A DNA stretch of 64,000 bases from Linanthus parryae. Its lineage: Eukaryota > Streptophyta > Magnoliopsida > Ericales > Polemoniaceae. Below, in pieces: positions 58,920-64,000 of the stretch. Under the pieces are notes generated by a model. It searched no databases and had not been told where the DNA came from. It saw only the letters and a program-made list of their open reading frames with translations. Each line of letters begins with the position of its first letter. Within the stretch, counting starts at the first letter, position 1. The stretch lies in the NCBI GenBank assembly GCA_023055425.1, contig JALGPY010000005.1:5543501-5607500 (forward strand). Direction: 5' to 3'. Made by a program: the position numbers and the translations under genes.

Positions 58920-58955
58920 CTAGTGGGCGCCCCGCGCGCGCTGCGTGCGGTGCGG
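58920..58955 (-). terminator. Helitron-type 3' terminal hairpin and CTAG end
   Basis: The minus strand reads CCGCACGCAGCGCGCGCGG, forms an 8-bp stem with one mismatch, then GGCGCCCA and CTAG, with T next. This is the transposition terminator structure of plant Helitrons rather than a transcription terminator. The sharp GC island stands out from AT-rich surroundings. Confidence 0.6.
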
Positions 58956-59827
58956 CGGTGATGTTTGTGTCGGTGAAAAATCTGACGTTGTCTCTGAATT
59001 TGAGTTTTTATTACATTATTGGATAGTCATTACACAGAGACAAATTAGGAAAGCTGGATATAAAATTGGCAGAGTTTTATGGAGTAGGAGCAACACTTCG
59101 GACTACCCATTTGGTTATTCTGGGGTTCCCGTTTTGGATATTTCTTTGGACACGAACGTGGAATGTTGATGCTGCATTCGTTGTATTTGCGTTGATTACC
59201 ACCTGCTGCTGTTCCTGCAAGTAAGATGTGTTAATTTTGTATATAGCAGTTGGGTCTTCATAGTGTATTCATTGTATTTTTGCGGATGTTGACTGAGAAA
59301 CTGGTTCTTTCGATTACTGAAGTGTGAATATGGTTTTAAAAGATGGTCTACATAAGTCATAACTCATTAATATTACCTTGTTAATTATACACTCTTTTCA
59401 TGCTGAACTACCACTATGAGAATCAAGAGAAGGATTTAGTACTTCAATAACACATCAAGAGCATGTATTGATCAAAAGATGAGATAAATGGTAATCAGGT
59501 CGCTAAGATTGTTCGAAGAGATTGCTGAGTTTAGGCAAAGACCCTAGCAAGGTTCTGCAACTTTCTAATAATTACCTAAGTGGATAAGATACTCACTATT
59601 GAACCAGCCAAGACTTCATATGTGATGGCATACATCAGAAACCAAAAAAAAATAGCCAAAATTCCATTCATCATAAGACACATAAGAACGATCAAACTCC
59701 AAGTACTTCAAGATATTAAATCTTTTCTCCAACTTTCTCAATGAGCATTTGGAAAATAACTGAGTGTAATGCACAAAAGCTAAGCCTGGCTTTTCCTTCA
59801 AATTAGAAGCACCAGATATAAGCATAC

Positions 59828-60129
59828 CTCGTATCCTATCCAAATAATGGAGACGATCACCATCATTGCTAATGCATTAGAGAACTTTCTATAAGTATCC
59901 AACTTGACAGAACTCCTCTTTGCCTGAAAAGGATGAATTTAGAGCAAAACACACATTGAGCACATGAACAGAGAAAATGACTAAGTTTATACCATAGGGT
60001 GCATTGCAAAGTTAGATGCAGTAATACATTTGGTTCAGACCAAAATAGATCGGATGGGAACTCCCTCACCTCTCGCAGTTCCTTGTAAGATGCTGCAAGA
60101 GCATCCAGGAAGACGTCTTTAATGAAATC
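59828..60129 (-). pseudogene. TMEM87/GOST-like membrane protein fragment, two exons
   Basis: Exon 60129-60070 (DFIKDVFLDALAASYKELRE) and exon 59923-59828 (from AKRSSVKLDTYRKF to IIWIGYE, 32 codons) have canonical AG and GT borders and join in phase. They resemble part of the seven-helix domain of TMEM87-type Golgi membrane proteins, where a VKLDIYRKF-like motif precedes a helix. The first exon is diverged. The remaining helices are not found nearby, so this is a fragment. The assignment rests on remembered family sequence. Confidence 0.55.
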
Positions 60130-60929
60130 CTGTACATGCAGTTTGAACTCATTAACTTTGAAATCGCACAATTAGCCTAAACAAAACACCACATAACCCC
60201 CAACACTAAGTAAAATTAATCAAGCACAAATATGTTTTTTCATGTTTAATTCTTGACTATGCTTCTAATATTTACAGAAAGGGTCAGTCATATGGTTGTT
60301 TTCTCAATACAACTGGTTAAAATATAACCAACCAGACCCAATTTGCTTAAAAAGAAAGTTTATTATCACAACCTCCAGATATTGTTAGTTCTCAAATCCT
60401 TAACAGTAATACAAACCACAACTGGAAATTTTCAAGACCATCGATAAATGGGCATGCTTCAATTGTCTCTCTTCCCTTAGCACAACCACTCATCGGATCC
60501 TACAAAAAGAATGCGTGCAACTTCCAACTTTGTAGCGAAATGGACGACACACGTCTTGGTAGGCTCTTCCCATTTGCAGCCCATTCCCTGCCACCAAATG
60601 TAACCTGGATATGAGTTGTAGGCAAATATGCACTCATCCAACACTAAAACCAATTTGAAAGGAAAACTTTAGACTCGATAAATTGGTGGTTTGGTTTATA
60701 ATCAGACCAGTGATATAGCATATTGTCCATTGCTTCATGTATTATTTCCTGCAGTTGGAAGTTTCTCATCGTTAGATGTCAACAGGAAAACCCTGACACT
60801 CAGAGAAACCCAACCTGTTACACAGTAATATCTTGTCTTTGAATTTTTATAGGGTGTAGTCCGTCACACATTCTTTACAATCAGTGAAATAACCAGATAG
60901 AAAAAGAGCAATAAACGTATGCTAACTCT

Positions 60930-61022
60930 TTGCCACCAAGCTTTACCTCAGTTCCCTCGTATTCATGACAGAGCACTGCATCTCCTTCCTTCACGCTTAC
61001 TGCGATCAGCTTCGCATCCTTA
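60930..61022 (-). pseudogene. CPN10/GroES-like chaperonin exon fragment
   Basis: Minus-strand translation gives DAKLIAVSVKEGDAVL, then EYEGTEVKLGGKE, matching the core of plant 10-kDa co-chaperonins (usually VKEGDTVLLPEYGGTEVKL). An AG lies just before it. The frame then runs into unrelated sequence, and neither the N-terminal part nor the final strand is present, so it cannot code for a working chaperonin. Confidence 0.7.
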
Positions 61023-61041
61023 TCATAAACAGATTTATTAT

Positions 61042-61275
61042 ATTAGAGTCGCTGTAAGCACTGCATCTCGAGAAAATAGGAGTGATGATAAAATCATGTG
61101 ATTCTGTTACTTGAATTAGATAAATTATGTGGACTTTTGTATGAATGATGGGAAATCCATTAGAGTCGTAGTAAGCACTGCATCTCGAGAAAATAGGAGT
61201 GATGATAAAATCATGTGATTGTGTTACTTGAATTAGATAAATTATGTGGACTTTTGTATGAATGATGGGAAATAT
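61042..61275. repeat. 117-bp direct tandem duplication
   Basis: Two units start at 61042 and 61159 (ATTAGAGTCG) and are nearly identical; I see three or four differences near their starts, middle and ends. The high identity marks a recent duplication. It creates the repeated peptide seen in the minus frame, which is not a gene. Confidence 0.95.
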
Positions 61276-61384
61276 GCATGAAATGCTCAGGTACAACTAC
61301 AGGTACCAACTTATGATGGCCTTGGCAAAGAGAGAAATGTGTGACTTGTAAGACTAACTGGACATGTATAAACTGGGTTGTTGA

Positions 61385-61445
61385 CAAAATCCTTGAGTTT
61401 GTTCAAGCCTTTAAAATCATCTAATGCTCCCAGACTGCACAAACT
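61385..61445 (-). pseudogene. Unassigned exon-like fragment
   Basis: The minus strand reads LGALDDFKGLNKLKDFVNN in an open frame just after a CAG. It is coding-like, lies between other gene fragments in the same direction, but I cannot assign a family. It could be chance. Confidence 0.25.
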
Positions 61446-62152
61446 TGCTGGGCAAAAATAAATAACACCAGGATATGTAAACAACTGAACTTATCCGTAA
61501 CATCTAATAGAAATAAAATTCAAACCCTCATGCAAGATGGTAAAATTCTAAACCTTCATGCAAGTGTGCATTAAGCAAATATCATTAATTGTACATAGAA
61601 GTCAAACTATAGGTTCTTAAGTGTTTGGATCAAAACCATCTAAATTTCCAAGCACTACTTGATATTCAATACAATTAAAAATTGTGAAGTGCCAATGTTG
61701 ACCCATTAGAAATATTAAATACCTCTGAAATACCTGTCATATCACAAGTGTATCTATAATCGGTCTATTATTTCTGAGTTTTAAAAATTAAAGAAAAATT
61801 AAAGATAAATGAATGTTCGATCTAATACATGTCATGAGTTCTAGCGTCCTCCGGAGCTTCTTCACTGACATCACATTCATCTTCCTCTTCATCATCATCA
61901 TGTCAATTCTTCTATCTTCGAATGATCAAAGGCTGAGTAAGTACTTCAAAACTCAGTAATTTCGAGAAAAAAATAATTATTTTGCCTAATAGACGTACTT
62001 ATGAAATCAATTGACTTCAACCTGTATGAGTCTAACTATTTTTTTTATATGTCTAGTCTAAGTCTAACAACGAATAGTTACAGATGAAAAAAATACTGCA
62101 GTTTGAGACAAACACAATGATATATTTTAAGAGCACTACCACAGATACTTAC

Positions 62153-62226
62153 AGCTCCTGTATGCTGTTTAGCCTAAGAGGCACATTTTCCTCAAGCCCA
62201 GCCCACGCCGTTATATCTCCACTAAC
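62153..62226 (-). pseudogene. Unassigned exon-like fragment with splice borders
   Basis: A 74-bp minus-strand stretch is bordered by TTTAG and GTAAGT, both good splice sites. It reads VSGDITAWAGLEENVPLRL then NSIQEL without stops. I do not recognise the protein. It fits the series of captured exons here. Confidence 0.4.
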
Positions 62227-62852
62227 CTAAACTGAATTACAGTTCATCAACATATACAAAATGAATAAGAGTCCCACTATTAAATCATGCTAAAGATGAG
62301 CAGCATGTCAGCTATGAGACCGTGAAGAACCTTGCTAATTAAAGAAACATGCCAATAATTTCAATTTCAATATATGCATAGAAAATAACAGAGAAAGTGT
62401 CCATATGCAAAGTGGAGTACCCACAAATATCCACCGTTTGTGTCAAATGCTCACTGGCTACCTTATGTAGGTGATGCTCCAACTCTTTTGCGACTCAGAG
62501 TATAAGACGTGGCGTCCAGGTCAGTAGTTAAAAGTCAGCAAGACGTTCAGCTTACTAAGAGTTCCACTCCGTGCTAGCATCTGTCCAAGGAAAATGAAAA
62601 TCATAAAGAAATATGCATCAGCCATCCTCTTCCAAATAGTATATCACCGCTGAGAAAACCAGATATAGTAGGCAGTAATAGAGGTTAAAATAGAAATGTT
62701 TCGCATTAGTTTCTGCTTGATCATATTCTAAATCACGTGAATGGTGAAAACAGATTTAAATTCAAGTAATTATTAAAGAGATAACTCCGAGACCAGAAGC
62801 CAGTGTGCATATGTAAGTAAGAATTACATTAATATGAAATGAATAAAACTTA

Positions 62853-62950
62853 CATATAGATTGAAAAATTCCACAGCTTTCTCTGCATCTTCAACAGTGC
62901 TCATCGTCAGGCAACCGAAACCACAGCTCCTTCCAGTTTCCTATTGTAGA
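62853..62950 (-). pseudogene. RRM (chloroplast RNA-binding protein-like) exon fragment, frameshifted
   Basis: The minus strand reads VIYNR, then after a one-base loss ETGRSCGFGCLTMSTVEDAEKAVEFFN. This is the RNP1 region of an RNA-recognition motif, close to the plastid cp31/cp29 type (usually RGFGFVTMSTVEEAEKAVE). The AG before GTTATC could be an old splice acceptor. The frameshift and absent flanking exons make it a pseudogene fragment. Confidence 0.7.
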
Positions 62951-64000
62951 TAACCTAGCAAAAAAAATATCCATCTTCTTAGCACTACCAGAACTAAACA
63001 AAACAATTTCAATCAATTAGATATCTAAATTACCATGTATAATATAAATCATCCACATTCAGATATTTTTTTAAAAAAAATCATCACATCAAGAAGGATA
63101 GAAATTATCACCAATTAAAGCAGTCACTGCATAAAAAGTTGAGGAACCTGATATTTGTTTTAAATGATCAACCGATAACGACTCAGCAATTGATGCAACT
63201 ACGGTGACCGGAACAATAAACATCAGAGTTGCCCCGCCAAACATGCAGGACATATGACCATCCTTTGACCGAAACAATAAGCCTCGTGTGTTTTTCAACC
63301 AAACCACATAAAGTTTGATCATAGTTTTTTAAAACGGACCGGTCATCAACCCGGCAAGGCATCTAATTCAGTGATTCAACCAGTGGCCAACTGTTAATCC
63401 CCCGTTCAATAAGTAGTAAATAAATATCTCAGGACCAACGCAGTTTCGCAAATCTGGTATGTGGATATGGGGGTGGGAAGGAAAAGAGGCTCAGATCTGT
63501 TAGTGATTAAACAGAGGATGATAACACCACAATGGCTGCAAAAAAATCATTTTGCCTCTGAAAGAAGTTCCAAACAGTTTCTCCAGAGGCAAATGATTGT
63601 CTCGCCAAGACGTGTTTGATCCTCAAAGCCCAATCATTCTCGCAGATACATCATCACTGCCCATTCAGAGAGGAAATTTCCAGTTGCTCCACGAGCAATA
63701 GATGCTCATGATCTAAGAGATGTCTGAATAATCATATGACCACTGATATTAAATCAGCCCCTAAATTGATAAATCTCCACTGCAAAGTAAGATAGTGAAT
63801 GCATAAGCTATCGGCAAGGTCAAATCAACTACCTGTTAATTAGAGGAAAAAGAAAGTTCCAGTGAGTCACATGATGAATTTGTAAGCCTTAATTCTGGTG
63901 CAATCAAGCTTTACGCCTCAATTCTGATCCCTGACATAAACACGAGTGAGGGTCAAAGCAAGTTTTTTTGAATGAATGCTATATCTGTCTCAAACAGAGG
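62951..64000. other. Window end, no gene recognised
   Basis: Only a weak minus frame (63322-63089) is present. Near 63330-63400 the phrase GGACCGGTCATCAACCCGGC looks like repeat DNA. Nothing else could be supported. Confidence 0.35.

Larger units (their letters stand above)
58920..62863 (-). mobile_element. Candidate Helitron with several captured gene fragments
   Basis: Read on the minus strand, the element would end with a GC-rich hairpin (CCGCACGC-AGC-GCGCGCGG, one mismatch), a 12-base spacer and CTAG at 58920-58923, followed by host T. Hairpin plus CTRR, inserted before T, is the diagnostic Helitron 3' end. Inside and on the minus strand lie exon-like pieces of a TMEM87-like gene, an unassigned gene and a CPN10-like gene, the pattern of Helitron gene capture. 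The 5' end is uncertain; minus A|TCTATATGTA at 62863 is a candidate, but it abuts an RNA-binding-protein fragment at 62864-62950. No Rep/helicase is present, so it would be non-autonomous. Confidence 0.5.

Noticed and set aside
61006..61296. Repeat-containing 96-codon minus protein
   Set aside because: The repeated peptide is produced by the 117-bp DNA duplication; no gene evidence.
1..64000. CRISPR arrays, operons or other bacterial features
   Set aside because: Split genes, plant transposons and a plastid-targeted enzyme show a plant nuclear genome; no regular spacer arrays seen.

Overview
The window is nuclear DNA of a flowering plant, almost certainly a eudicot. Genes are split by many GT-AG introns. 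One gene is a gibberellin-type class II diterpene cyclase with a plastid transit peptide, another is an F-box gene. Gene-free DNA is packed with plant transposons: Ty1/copia, L1-type LINEs, Stowaway- and Tourist-like MITEs, hAT, MULE-like and Helitron-like elements. The species cannot be named from the sequence.

Layout. 0.3-2.6 kb: decayed copia element (minus). 2.6-3.7 kb: MITE abutting a CYP71-type cytochrome P450 exon (minus), whose last three residues and stop codon lie in the MITE. 3,851-6,380 and 13,154-15,683: a near-perfect inverted repeat with 2,530-bp arms. The right arm is the promoter plus exons 1-2 of the diterpene cyclase gene; the left arm is a mirror copy pointing at the P450 exon. 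The spacer (6.4-13.2 kb) holds an LTR remnant, a hAT element with an exact 8-bp duplication, and a MULE-like element. 15,281-21,814: complete 15-exon ent-copalyl diphosphate synthase (CPS) gene, 818 codons, intact DIDD motif. 21.8-33 kb: minisatellite, MITEs, a segment repeated at 33.4-35 kb, and a dead LINE. 33.2-47.9 kb: partial duplicate and then complete 12-exon copy of an F-box gene resembling SKIP17 (524 codons), with a MULE-like element ending about 70 bp before its ATG and several elements in its introns. 48,999-55,442: full-length LINE with two open ORFs, poly-A and a perfect 19-bp target-site duplication. 55.4-58.6 kb: tandem repeat and a Harbinger-like element. 58.9-63 kb: Helitron-like 3' end followed by minus-strand exon fragments of several unrelated genes (TMEM87-like, CPN10-like, RNA-binding protein).

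The genes are not an operon. The functional theme is the CPS/P450 locus: an inverted duplication placed a second, nearly identical CPS promoter and transit-peptide region upstream of a P450 catalytic exon, while a piece of the P450 region sits in CPS intron 2. This looks like a recent template-switching rearrangement that may have made a chimeric transcription unit. CPS itself would convert geranylgeranyl diphosphate to ent-copalyl diphosphate in plastids, feeding gibberellin or related diterpenoid synthesis.
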